Shown here: in pieces, positions 7,149 to 15,567 of the stretch
How the letters are laid out: each line of letters opens with the position of its first letter
Numbering within the stretch: the first letter of the stretch is position 1
From: Acidobacteriota bacterium
GTDB lineage: Bacteria; Acidobacteriota; Blastocatellia; Pyrinomonadales; Pyrinomonadaceae
Assembly (NCBI GenBank): GCA_019239425.1
Contig: JAFAZX010000030.1
Span: forward strand, 1 to 36,850
DNA length: 36,850 nucleotides
Reading direction: 5' to 3'
The notes under the pieces: generated by a model
What the model was told of the DNA's origin: nothing
Seen by the model: the letters and a program-made list of their open reading frames with translations, nothing else
The model's database searches: none
Program-made: the position numbers and the translations under genes

Positions 7149-10100
7149 CTACTGCGCGAAGCGCTGGCGGTACTCAATCGAGGTGATGAAGGCTTTGACC
7201 ATCTCGGCCTCGATGTAGTTGCCGTTGAACTGATTCAGCTTGTTGAGCCAGAACTTCCAGCCGACGAAGCTCGTGTCCGGCGCCTCGTCCGGGTTCCTCC
7301 TCAGATAGCCGAAGTACTCCATCAGCACGAAGGCGCGGTTCAGCTCCGCGCGGCGCAGGTCTGTGTCGTCCGCGACGGCGCGCAGGACGGCGGCCCGCTT
7401 CGCGAGGTCGCCGGGCGTCGCGCCGAGCGTCGCCACGAGCTGCGCCTTCTCCGGAGCAGAGAGCACGCCGCCCGCGTTCTGGTCGAGCCTCGTCACGAAC
7501 TCGTCCGCGCTCAGAGTCTGCGGGAAGGCGTCGCGGAAGCGCTGCGTGCCGACGAACTCAAGTGCGTACGCCTGCTTGTTCGCTTCGAGCACCTGCTCCC
7601 AGTTGCCGACGCCGACCTGCACGCCGCGGCCGATGCGCTGCGCGTCCTGCAGAAACTCTAACAGGCGGATGACGGGCACCGTGCCCGCCACGCCCGGCGA
7701 GGTCGTGTCGCCGTACGCGGCCTTGTAAGTCCTGTAGGCGAGGTAGCCCGTCTCCTGGAACTCAATCGACAGGAAGAACGCGGCGGAGACGTTGATGCGC
7801 TTGACCTCGCGGCACTGTAAGTCTGCGCCGCACTGCTCGATCTCGTTCGTCCAGAACTGTAAGCCCGGGGCGTCCGGCTCGCGGTTGAGGAAGTCGTGGT
7901 AGTGCTGTCGGACGAAGAACGAAGTGTCGTCAACCGGGTTCGGCTGCGGCGCGCCGGTGTCCTCGCTCGTGATGGTCAGCCTCGCGAAGAGTGTCTGCTC
8001 GGGCTGGGTGGCGTTCACGTCGGCGATGGAGAGGATGACGCCCTCCGGCCCCTCGACGTACGAGTCGTCGTTGACGAGGACGGTGAAGCTCTTCTGCGTC
8101 TCGCCCGGCGCGAAGTCGATGCGGCCGAGCGCCTGCGTGAAGTCGTGTCGCGGCGAGGCGAGGGGGCCGAGGGGCTGCGTGTCGCCGGAGGCCGAGTAGA
8201 AGACGGACGCGGGGGCCGAGGCGTCGCCGCGGCGCACGACGCCGATGGTCACGCTGCCGTCGCGCTCCGCGACCGTGTAGTTCGGGGCGGAGAAATGTAC
8301 GCCCGCGGAGTCGTCGTCCCAGATGACGCCGCTGATGAAGAGAACCGACCCGGGGCCTGGGACGAGGACGGCGAGGTTCGCGTTGACGGCGCCCGAGAGT
8401 CTGAGCGCGAACGACTCGTCCGCCTCCGGCGCGGTGTCGCCGTTGACGAGCACCGAGACGGTCTTCGACGTCTCGCCCGGGGCGAAGGTGAGCGTCCCCA
8501 TCGCCGGCTGGTAGTCCGCGCCCGACGTCGCGTCGCCGTCGACCGTGTTGTAGTTGACGGTCACGGCCCTGCCGCTCGGCGCTGAGAGCTTGACGTTGAA
8601 GACGGCCTCGGACGTGCCGGAGTTGCCCTCGGCCACGAAGACCGCGAAGTCGCCGGAGGAGATGACCGGCGGCGGGTCGTCGTCCGCGATGCTGATCGTC
8701 GCGGTGTTGTAGCCGCCGATACTGATGCCGCCCGTCGGGTTCGAGAGCGTGAGGTTGACGGTCTCGACGTCCTCGTCGAGCGCGTCGTTGAGAATCGTGA
8801 CCGTGAAGCTCTTCGTCGTCTCGCCCGCCGCGAAGCTGAGCGTGCCCGAGGCCGGCGTGTAGTCCTCGCCGGCCTTCGCCGTGCCGTCCGAGGTCGCGTA
8901 GTCGACCGTCGCCGCGCCCGCGCTCCCGAGCGTGCGCGTGACCGTGACGTTGACCGACGTGGTGCTCTCGTTGACCGGGAACGCGGCCGAGTCGAACTGC
9001 ACCGTCCCGGTCGCGCCCGCCTCGTGGCAGACGGAGAACTCGGAAGTGTTGCCCGCGCCGTCCGTCGCCGTGGCCGTAAAGACCTGGCCGGCCGGCGTCG
9101 CGAACAAGGCGTTGAAGTTGGCATTGCCCGCGGAGTCGGTCGTCGCCTGCGTCGAGCCGAGGTAGGTCTGCCCCTCGCCGTGGCCCGAGGGGTCGCAGGA
9201 GGCGTTGGCGTAGAAGTCGATCTGGTAGGTCGCGCCCGGCTTGCTGTTGAGCGTGCCGCCGACGCTCGTGCTGCCGCCCAGGTTCGTGACCGAAGTCAGC
9301 ACCGGGTAGTTCTGCAGCCCGTTCGGCCCCGTGTCCGCGTCGTTCGCGTCGTTCGCGGTCGGCCCGTCGGAATCGATCAGCCGACTCTGCGCCGGCGGCG
9401 CGATGAGGTCTATGCCGAGCAGGCCGTTCGAGTGGACGGAGTTTCCGCGGAAGGAGTTGTTGAAAGGCGAGCCCGACCCGAGCGTGGACTGCGGGGGCAC
9501 GACGATGCCGCCGCGGCCGTTGTTGGCGATGAGGTTCCCGGCGCCCGCCGTCGCCCCGCCGACGACGTTGTCGTGCGTGCCGGCCGCGAAGACGATGCCG
9601 TGGCCCGCGTTCGGCAGCGGCGCGCCCGCGGCGTTCGCCCCGATGTAGTTGCCCTGCACGGACGCCTGGCTGCCGACCACCCAGATGCCGTTCGCGTTGC
9701 CCGAGATGACGTTGCGCGCCGCCGCGGTCGTGCCGCCGATGACCGCGAAGTCGTTGGCGTGGATGCCGAACTCGCGGTTCGGGATGGCGTTGGTGCCGCT
9801 GACGTCTGTGCCGATGTAGTTGCCCTGAATGGTGCCGCCGCCGAAGACGGCCTCCTTGAAGCCGGAGATGACGTTGCGCGCGCCCGGCTCGGTGCCGCCG
9901 ACGACCGTGCTCGTGCCGGAGCCGAAGACGCCGAAGCTCTGGTCGATGAGCTTGGCCGTGCCCGTGGCCTCCGTGCCGAGGAGGTTGCCGCGGATGACGG
10001 TCTGCGACGCGGTGAAGACGATTGTGATGGCCGTCTGGTTGCCGGAGATGAGGTTGCCCGGGGGCGCGCCGGGCGTGGCCGCGAGGCCGCCGATGAGCGT

Positions 10101-11711
10101 GCCCGTGCCGCGGTCGCTGACGCCGCCGCTCCCATTCTCTATCGCGCCGGTGCCGGCGGCGTTGGTGCCAATGTAGTTGCCCTGGATGGCGTTCGACAGT
10201 CCGCCCTCGACGGCGACGCCGTAAGACCTGTTGCCCGAGATGACGTTGCGCGCGGCGGCGGTCGTGCCCCCGACCGTGTTCTGCGAGAACTCGATGCGCA
10301 CGCCGTGGCCGTCGTTGAGGAGTCGGGCCGTGCCCGCGGCGTTCGTCCCGATGTAGTTGCCGGCGACGACGTTGTTCGTCGTGTTGCCGACGAGGTTGAC
10401 GCCGTTCTGGTTGTTGCCCGAGATGACGTTGCGCGCGCCCGCCGCCGTGCCCCCGACGGTAACGTTGGACAAGGGCGCCACGTTGAACGTGGCCGACAGG
10501 CGGATGCCGTCGAGGTTGTTGGGGCGCCGCTCGTCGCCCGCCGCGTTCGTCCCGATGAAGTTCCCCTGAATCGTGATGTTGTCCGAGCCGCCGGTACTGA
10601 AAATGCCGTCCGACCTGCTGGAGATCAGAATGCCGTGCTGAGTGTTCCCCGAGATGACGTTGCGCGCCGCCGCGGTCGTGCCGCCGATCACGTAGCCCGT
10701 CACGCCCGAAAGCTCGATGCCGTTACCGACGTTCGGGACGACGGTCTGGCCGTCGGCCCCGAGGCCGATGAGATTGCCCTGAATCCTGTTGTTGCTCGTC
10801 GTGTTGACGGCCAACACGCCGCCGAAGGGGTTCCCCGAGATGACGTTGCCGGCCCCGGCCACGGTGCCGCCGACGGTGTTGTTGGAGGCGTCGCTGCGGA
10901 ACTCGACGCCGACCCCGCCGCCGCTCTGGATAGAGATCGCGGCCAGCCCCGAGGCGTTGGTGCCGATGTAGTTGCCCTGAACGAGATTCCCGGTTGAGAG
11001 CGCGCCCGCGAACTCAACCCCCGCGCCGCAACCCGACAGCACGTTCCTCGCCGCCGCGTTCGTCCCGCCGACGACGTTGTCAGGCGAGTCCACCACCGAG
11101 ACACACCCGCCGCCCGACCCGGCGTGTGTCACGCCGTCCGCCCTGAGGCCGAGGTAGCAGGACTCGATATGGTTGCCGCCGTGCCCGCCGCCGCCCACGC
11201 CGCCGAGCAGAACAGTCGAGACGCTCATGCGGCCGATGGCGAGGCCGCGCAAGGTCGAGTTGCCGGCCGTGATGCGCAGGCCCGTGACGGCCGGGTTCGC
11301 GTTGACGGCCCCGAGTATCTCGACGAGCGGCGCGCCCGCGTAGCCGGGCTGGGTCGTGCCGTCGATGACGGCCGGGTCGGTCACGTCCGGAGGCGTCTTG
11401 CTCAGGACGATGGTCTGCAGGCCGCCCGCGCCGATGTTAAAGCCGATGGTGTCGGTGCCCGGCGAGGCGTTCGCCTGCTCGATGGCGGCGCGGAAGGTGC
11501 ATTTGCCGGTGCCGTCGTCGCAGACGCCGTCCGCGGTGTTGGCGTCCGAGCCGTCGCCGTTCGAGTTGACCGTGAAGGAGCCGGCCGCGTGCGCCGTGCG
11601 CTGTGCGAGGCCGAGGAGTCCGGCCGACAGCGCGAGCAGCGCGAGCAGGGCGACGAAGAGGGCGGACGTGGGCGGCCGTCCGTCAGTACGACGTGAATGT
11701 GTGGGGCGCAT
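7149..11711 (-). CDS. Giant secreted protein: CSLREA-like segment, beta-helix repeats, Calx-beta domains, DUF4214
   Basis: The product is 1520 aa. A signal peptide spans about residues 1-43 (basic start, long Leu/Ala core, AHAAG cleavage). A CSLREA-type segment follows (DGVCDDGTGKCTFRAAIEQAN). Roughly residues 100-800 hold many copies of a right-handed beta-helix repeat built on GGTTAAARNVISGN and IQGNYIGTNAAG. Next come an Ig-like stretch and about three Calx-beta domains (VNYNTVDGDATSGADYQPA-type) to about residue 1250. The last 260 residues are DUF4214-like (FLNREPDAPGLQFW near the start, YLRRNPDE near the end). Such proteins are surface-exposed or secreted adhesin-like factors; DUF4214 has no settled function. 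Shine-Dalgarno AAGGA precedes ATG 11711, and a near-consensus promoter lies upstream. Confidence 0.85.
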   Translation of the reverse strand: MRPTHSRRTDGRPPTSALFVALLALLALSAGLLGLAQRTAHAAGSFTVNSNGDGSDANTADGVCDDGTGKCTFRAAIEQANASPGTDTIGFNIGAGGLQTIVLSKTPPDVTDPAVIDGTTQPGYAGAPLVEILGAVNANPAVTGLRITAGNSTLRGLAIGRMSVSTVLLGGVGGGGHGGNHIESCYLGLRADGVTHAGSGGGCVSVVDSPDNVVGGTNAAARNVLSGCGAGVEFAGALSTGNLVQGNYIGTNASGLAAISIQSGGGVGVEFRSDASNNTVGGTVAGAGNVISGNPFGGVLAVNTTSNNRIQGNLIGLGADGQTVVPNVGNGIELSGVTGYVIGGTTAAARNVISGNTQHGILISSRSDGIFSTGGSDNITIQGNFIGTNAAGDERRPNNLDGIRLSATFNVAPLSNVTVGGTAAGARNVISGNNQNGVNLVGNTTNNVVAGNYIGTNAAGTARLLNDGHGVRIEFSQNTVGGTTAAARNVISGNRSYGVAVEGGLSNAIQGNYIGTNAAGTGAIENGSGGVSDRGTGTLIGGLAATPGAPPGNLISGNQTAITIVFTASQTVIRGNLLGTEATGTAKLIDQSFGVFGSGTSTVVGGTEPGARNVISGFKEAVFGGGTIQGNYIGTDVSGTNAIPNREFGIHANDFAVIGGTTAAARNVISGNANGIWVVGSQASVQGNYIGANAAGAPLPNAGHGIVFAAGTHDNVVGGATAGAGNLIANNGRGGIVVPPQSTLGSGSPFNNSFRGNSVHSNGLLGIDLIAPPAQSRLIDSDGPTANDANDADTGPNGLQNYPVLTSVTNLGGSTSVGGTLNSKPGATYQIDFYANASCDPSGHGEGQTYLGSTQATTDSAGNANFNALFATPAGQVFTATATDGAGNTSEFSVCHEAGATGTVQFDSAAFPVNESTTSVNVTVTRTLGSAGAATVDYATSDGTAKAGEDYTPASGTLSFAAGETTKSFTVTILNDALDEDVETVNLTLSNPTGGISIGGYNTATISIADDDPPPVISSGDFAVFVAEGNSGTSEAVFNVKLSAPSGRAVTVNYNTVDGDATSGADYQPAMGTLTFAPGETSKTVSVLVNGDTAPEADESFALRLSGAVNANLAVLVPGPGSVLFISGVIWDDDSAGVHFSAPNYTVAERDGSVTIGVVRRGDASAPASVFYSASGDTQPLGPLASPRHDFTQALGRIDFAPGETQKSFTVLVNDDSYVEGPEGVILSIADVNATQPEQTLFARLTITSEDTGAPQPNPVDDTSFFVRQHYHDFLNREPDAPGLQFWTNEIEQCGADLQCREVKRINVSAAFFLSIEFQETGYLAYRTYKAAYGDTTSPGVAGTVPVIRLLEFLQDAQRIGRGVQVGVGNWEQVLEANKQAYALEFVGTQRFRDAFPQTLSADEFVTRLDQNAGGVLSAPEKAQLVATLGATPGDLAKRAAVLRAVADDTDLRRAELNRAFVLMEYFGYLRRNPDEAPDTSFVGWKFWLNKLNQFNGNYIEAEMVKAFITSIEYRQRFAQ

Positions 11712-11867
11712 GTGGTCTGTTCCTTGAGAAGCAGCGCGTCGGGCGGGCCGGGGAGTCGGCTGAAAAGGTTAACGCGAAAGGCGCCGACTTCCGTGATTCG
11801 CGTCACGCGCCTTTGAGGTCTGACTCCGCTTTACCTGCGCACGAGTGTGCCCGCCGTGAGCGCGTGC

Positions 11868-11895
11868 ATTATACGGGCAGGGCGCGCGGCGTCAA
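11868..11895 (-). promoter_or_regulatory. Near-consensus sigma-70-type promoter of the giant secreted protein
   Basis: On the minus strand the -35 box is TTGACG (11890-11895), the spacer 16 bp and the -10 box a perfect TATAAT (11868-11873). It would give a long leader of about 150 nt before ATG 11711. It sits just past the stop of the aldo/keto reductase gene, so the large gene can be expressed on its own. Confidence 0.7.
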
Positions 11896-11917
11896 AAGAA
11901 GAAAGTTCTCTCGCTCC

Positions 11918-12853
11918 TCACTGCGGCATGAGCTGTTGCACCTTCGGGGGTTCTTCGCCGAGCCAGTCCGGGTGTTGGGCGGTGCTGTCGAAGATGGAGG
12001 TGGTCTTGAAGGGCTCGAACTGTCCGCGTGCGGCGGCGTCGGCCGTCCTGGCGAGCAGCGCTTCGGTCTCTTCGGGGCCGAGCGGGCGGAACGTCTCGAC
12101 GGCTTCGAACGCCTGTTCGAGAATCTCCTGGCTGTCGATGCCGGTGATGACGACCGAGGTCGGCAGGCTCAAGGCGTAGTGGAGGCATTCGACGGGGGTG
12201 ACCGTGTTCGACTTGAGAAGGATGCCGTTCGCCAAAGCCTTCATCCCGAGCACGCCGATCTCCTGTCTCACGAGCTCGGGCAGCACGAGCTTCTCGAAGC
12301 TGCGGTAGTGCGCGTCCATCACGTTCAGAGGCATCTGGACAGCGTCGAAGTGAAAGCCGTGCTCGGCCGCCACTTCGAGCGTGTAGAGGTGTATGCGCGG
12401 GTCTTTGTGGCCGGTGAAGCCGATGTAGCGAACCTTGCCCGCCGCGCGCGCCTCGACGAGGGCGGCGTTCGCGCCCTCCTCGTCGAAGATGCGGTGCGGG
12501 TCTTCGAAGCGGATGACCTCGTGGTGCTGCGCGAGGTCGACGTAGTCCACCCGCAGACGCCTGAGCGATTCGTCGAGCTGCTTCGCCGCCTCCTTCTTCG
12601 TGCGCCCGTCGATCTTGGTCATCAGGAAGGCGCGCTCGCGGTAGCCGCCCTCCAGAGCCTTGCCCATGCGGCGCTCGCTCTCGCCATCGTTATAGTCCCA
12701 GGAGTTGTCCATGAAGTTGACGCCGCGGTCGATGGCCTCGCGCACGATGCGCAGGCTCAGCTCCTCGTCCACGTGCTTCAGCCCGAGGTGCCAGCCGCCG
12801 ACGCCGATGGCCGAGACCTTCTCGCCCGTGCCGCCCAGAGTCCTGTAGATCAT
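11918..12853 (-). CDS. Aldo/keto reductase family oxidoreductase
   Basis: The product is 311 aa, a usual length for the family. It has the TIM-barrel signature with the catalytic tetrad recognisable as Asp and Tyr in NFMDNSWDYNDGESE, Lys in LMTKIDGR and His in DLAQHHE. The segment SRRLRVDYVDL-like (actual LRRLRVDYVDLAQHH) is typical of bacterial AKRs. The reaction is NAD(P)H-dependent reduction of an aldehyde or ketone in the cytoplasm; the substrate is unknown. ATG 12853 follows a very good Shine-Dalgarno (AAGGAGGG). The gene is divergent from the HExxH-protein gene and may share a control region with it (12854-12991). Confidence 0.9.
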   Translation of the reverse strand: MIYRTLGGTGEKVSAIGVGGWHLGLKHVDEELSLRIVREAIDRGVNFMDNSWDYNDGESERRMGKALEGGYRERAFLMTKIDGRTKKEAAKQLDESLRRLRVDYVDLAQHHEVIRFEDPHRIFDEEGANAALVEARAAGKVRYIGFTGHKDPRIHLYTLEVAAEHGFHFDAVQMPLNVMDAHYRSFEKLVLPELVRQEIGVLGMKALANGILLKSNTVTPVECLHYALSLPTSVVITGIDSQEILEQAFEAVETFRPLGPEETEALLARTADAAARGQFEPFKTTSIFDSTAQHPDWLGEEPPKVQQLMPQ

Positions 12854-12991
12854 CCGTTCCCTCCTTGTTAACCGCGCCGCCGGAATCCGACGGCGGTGTG
12901 TCCCGACAGACAGTCTGCCGTCAGTCTATATTTTCGCCCGGCGCTTTCAAAGTAGTGTATGCTCCCGCAACCTCTCGACGCAGGAGCGCGC

Positions 12992-14230
12992 ATGAACATC
13001 AGAGCAGTCGGCGACGCGATTCTTGACGATTTTTTTACCGTCACGGGTTCCGACATTCCTCCCGACGTCGTCCTCGAGTTCACGACCGCCGCGGGCGTCC
13101 GACAGCTCCCGGCCGACTTCGCGCGCCCGCATCTCGCTTACGTCGAGAGCCTGTCGTCACTCCCGGCCGGTGACGCGACGCTGCGCCTGACGAGCCAGTC
13201 CGCCAACGCCGCGAGCAACGTCGTCCCCGTCACGGTGCGCGCCGGGCCGCCGCCGCAGGCCGCGCGCCTGCTCCACGCGGGGGAGGACAAGCCGCACCCT
13301 TACACCATCGCCATCGTCGCCAACCCGCTGATCGCGTCACACCCTCAGGGCGTCGCGGCCTTCAGGCCCGACCCCATCCTCACGGCGGCCCCCCGCTTCA
13401 GGCGGGCGGTGACGCGCTGCCTCAAGGGACTCTTCGCGGGGGCGGAGGACGCTTTGGTGGCGGAGGACGTGCTGCGGCGTGACAACATCGACGCGCGCAT
13501 GCGGCTGGTGACGGTCTTCAGAACGCCGCTCCCCGGCGGCCCGTCCACCCCTCTGCGCGAGGCGAACTCGCTGATCGAGCAGGCACCGGACAACGCGAGG
13601 GCGGGTCTTCGCCTGGAGCAGCTCGCAGGCTTCCTCGCGAAATTCCCGACGGGCGCCGGGGAGACGAAGGCCGACGTGGTCATCGTCCTCAACAACTCGG
13701 AGACACTCAACGGGTCTTTTTCAATACCGACCCAGGACGACGCCGAGCGCGGCGGCGAGTCCTACTCATTCGACGACAAGGAGCGCAAGCACTGTCACTT
13801 CGCGAGCGCGCCGGGCTGTTCCTCCCTCCACATCAGGAACGTAGACCTCGACAGCCCGACCGTGATTCACGAGTTCTGTCATGCCGCTTCCGAGCTGAAC
13901 AACGGGTGGATCATGGACACGAGCATCAACATGCAGCCCGGCACTAGATTCGCGGTTAACCAGAAGCACCGCGCCGACGCCAAGGACGCCGTCCCGCCGG
14001 ACTTCGCGACCTACAACGGCACGACCTTCAGATCGAACCCGGTGCGCTTCGACGGCACCCCGTACCCGACACACTGGACGGCCTACCACCCCGAGCCGCT
14101 CGACGGCCGCCAGCGCAGCCTCATGGATGACTGGCAAGGCAAACCAGACCGGCTGCGCTGTCGTCTCGACCGCCTGACATACACGTGGCTGCGCGACCGG
14201 CTGAACGTCAAGCTTTCAAGACAAGGTTGA
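12992..14230 (+). CDS. Putative zinc metalloprotease (HExxH), unrecognised family
   Basis: The product is 412 aa. The N-terminal ~90 residues look like a beta-rich domain (IPPDVVLEFTTAAGVRQLP). The central-to-C-terminal part has HEFCHAASELNNGW with a zinc-binding HExxH at residues 293-297, shortly after a predicted strand-turn (SSLHIRNVDLDSPTVIHE). I cannot place the third zinc ligand with confidence, nor assign a MEROPS family. No signal peptide is seen. ATG 12992 is chosen because AGGAG lies 6 bp upstream; an in-frame start 11 codons earlier has none. A 75-aa gene follows after 15 bp and is probably co-transcribed. Confidence 0.75.
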   Translation: MNIRAVGDAILDDFFTVTGSDIPPDVVLEFTTAAGVRQLPADFARPHLAYVESLSSLPAGDATLRLTSQSANAASNVVPVTVRAGPPPQAARLLHAGEDKPHPYTIAIVANPLIASHPQGVAAFRPDPILTAAPRFRRAVTRCLKGLFAGAEDALVAEDVLRRDNIDARMRLVTVFRTPLPGGPSTPLREANSLIEQAPDNARAGLRLEQLAGFLAKFPTGAGETKADVVIVLNNSETLNGSFSIPTQDDAERGGESYSFDDKERKHCHFASAPGCSSLHIRNVDLDSPTVIHEFCHAASELNNGWIMDTSINMQPGTRFAVNQKHRADAKDAVPPDFATYNGTTFRSNPVRFDGTPYPTHWTAYHPEPLDGRQRSLMDDWQGKPDRLRCRLDRLTYTWLRDRLNVKLSRQG

Positions 14231-14245
14231 AGTGGAGATAACGCT

Positions 14246-14473
14246 ATGCAGGCTTTAAGCGACGCGGAACGTGAGGCCGTCAAGCAGGCGCACCCGGAGC
14301 TGGACGCCGTGGAAGTTGACCGGCTCCTCGACCAACTCGACGCGCTGCGGGTCGAGCAGTCTTTACTAGACCCGGAGACGGAGCAGGAGGCCGTGCGGAG
14401 GCTCGACGCGCGGTGCGCCGAGCTCAAGAAGAAACTCCCGAAGCTGGCCGAGACACATTGGCGGGCACGCTGA
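14246..14473 (+). CDS. Small helical protein downstream of the HExxH protein
   Basis: The product is 75 aa, charged and apparently all-helical (heptad-like DRLLDQLDALRVEQSLLD), without signal peptide or membrane segment. ATG 14246 is preceded by GGAG at a usable distance. It starts 15 bp after the HExxH gene and before two strong hairpins, so the two genes form a small operon. It could be a chaperone, inhibitor or adaptor of the protease, but that is inference from position only. Confidence 0.65.
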   Translation: MQALSDAEREAVKQAHPELDAVEVDRLLDQLDALRVEQSLLDPETEQEAVRRLDARCAELKKKLPKLAETHWRAR

Positions 14474-14483
14474 GAGAGGAGAC

Positions 14484-14515
14484 GCCGCGCGGACTCGGGC
14501 GTGCGTCCGCGCGGC
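14484..14515 (+). terminator. Strong hairpin after the HExxH operon
   Basis: Arms GCCGCGCGGAC (14484-14494) and GTCCGCGCGGC (14505-14515) form a perfect 11-bp GC stem with a 10-nt loop, starting 11 bp past the stop at 14473. No U-tract follows, common in very GC-rich genomes. Confidence 0.6.
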
Positions 14516-14529
14516 CGGGGATGACAATC

Positions 14530-14568
14530 GCGCGAGGGCCGACCGATGGCCGGCCCTCTCTCTCGCGC
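14530..14568 (-). terminator. Hairpin between convergent operons
   Basis: Two stacked stems, GCGCGA/TCGCGC (14530-14535 with 14563-14568) and GGGCCG/CGGCCC (14536-14541 with 14551-14556), are separated by a 6-nt one-sided TCTCTC bulge. It sits 4 bp beyond the stop of the minus-strand His-rich protein gene and probably ends that operon. Confidence 0.5.
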
Positions 14569-14571
14569 CTG

Positions 14572-15543
14572 CTAGAGGCCGCCGCCACTGCCGGCCTGGC
14601 CGACGTTGCAGGGAGGCGCGTCCGTCGTATCGTCGCCCGTTGGCGGGAGTACGACGAGGAACTTCTTCTCGTCCGGTAAGAGCGAGAACATCTCGTAGAA
14701 CTGTAGGAAGTGTTCCGCGGCGTTTACGTGGTGCGCGTTGCCTTCATCTCCGCCGTGGCCCGCGTGCTCGTCGTGGCCTTCGTGTCCAACATGACCCTCG
14801 TGCCCGTCATCCTCCCCGCCGTCCTGCGGCTTCGGCTCCGGCTTAGGCCCGTTCACGAATCTGAGGACGTAGTGCTTCCCGGCTTCGAGCTTGCGCCTGA
14901 AGAGCTCCTGTTTGGGATTCTCCTGTTCGAGCACGAGGTGGCGCACGACCTCCGGCTGCCCCTCTCCTTGCCCGGGCTCGCTCAAGGCGGTTATATCGGC
15001 GGCGGCCAGCGATGAGATAACGATGCTTCCCGGCACTGCCGGCACCGCGCTGTCGGAATCTTCGTTCTGGCCGAATTTCTTTAACGCCACCTTGGTGTTC
15101 GCCGAAGAGTAGAAGAGGCCGTTCGCGATGTTGAGCACGGCGAACGTCGTCGGTTTGAAGTCGAGCTTGCGGTTGTACAGGCCGGCCCCCTCGAAGTCGA
15201 GGACGTTTCCGAACGACTGGCTGAACTGCTTGTCGCCGGGCTGGTGCAGCGCGGCGGAGAACTCCTCCGGCCGGCGGCCGTTGCCGGAATCGACGTAGAG
15301 CCAGAGCGGGGAGATGGCCTTGACGTTTTCGTGGCTGCCGTTCCAGGGGACTTCTTTCGTGATCTCGCGTACGGTCTCGCCTTCGCGCACCTCAAGCACC
15401 GCGAGCCGCACCTCGTGCTTCTCGGCCTGCGTGTGGACGCCCACCTGGCACACGCGCGACGCCTTGTTGTAAGAGAGAATCATCAGCCCGTCCAGGGTGA
15501 TGGTGGCCGTCGGGTTCGTGAGCAGAGTCACTATGTCGTCCAT
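14572..15543 (-). CDS. His-rich protein in a CHAT/ECF sigma operon, function unknown
   Basis: The product is 323 aa and I do not recognise the family. The first ~230 residues look beta/alpha mixed without signal peptide. Residues 248-278 are a His/Gly/Asp/Glu-rich stretch with HEGH-type repeats and about nine histidines, a likely divalent-metal-binding segment. The C-terminus is PPCNVGQAGSGGGL, with one of only two cysteines in the protein and a glycine tail. ATG 15543 has an excellent Shine-Dalgarno (AAGGAG). It lies 24 bp after the CHAT-TPR gene, so it is the last gene of the ECF/CHAT operon and could be a substrate or partner of that protease (inference). Confidence 0.75.
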   Translation of the reverse strand: MDDIVTLLTNPTATITLDGLMILSYNKASRVCQVGVHTQAEKHEVRLAVLEVREGETVREITKEVPWNGSHENVKAISPLWLYVDSGNGRRPEEFSAALHQPGDKQFSQSFGNVLDFEGAGLYNRKLDFKPTTFAVLNIANGLFYSSANTKVALKKFGQNEDSDSAVPAVPGSIVISSLAAADITALSEPGQGEGQPEVVRHLVLEQENPKQELFRRKLEAGKHYVLRFVNGPKPEPKPQDGGEDDGHEGHVGHEGHDEHAGHGGDEGNAHHVNAAEHFLQFYEMFSLLPDEKKFLVVLPPTGDDTTDAPPCNVGQAGSGGGL

Positions 15544-15567
15544 GTCGCATCTCCTTCAGATTAAGAG

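Noticed and set aside
9024..10997. 657-codon plus-strand frame opposite the beta-helix repeats
   Set aside because: It mirrors the repeated DNA of the real gene on the other strand; periodic Arg/Asp/Val pattern without domain.
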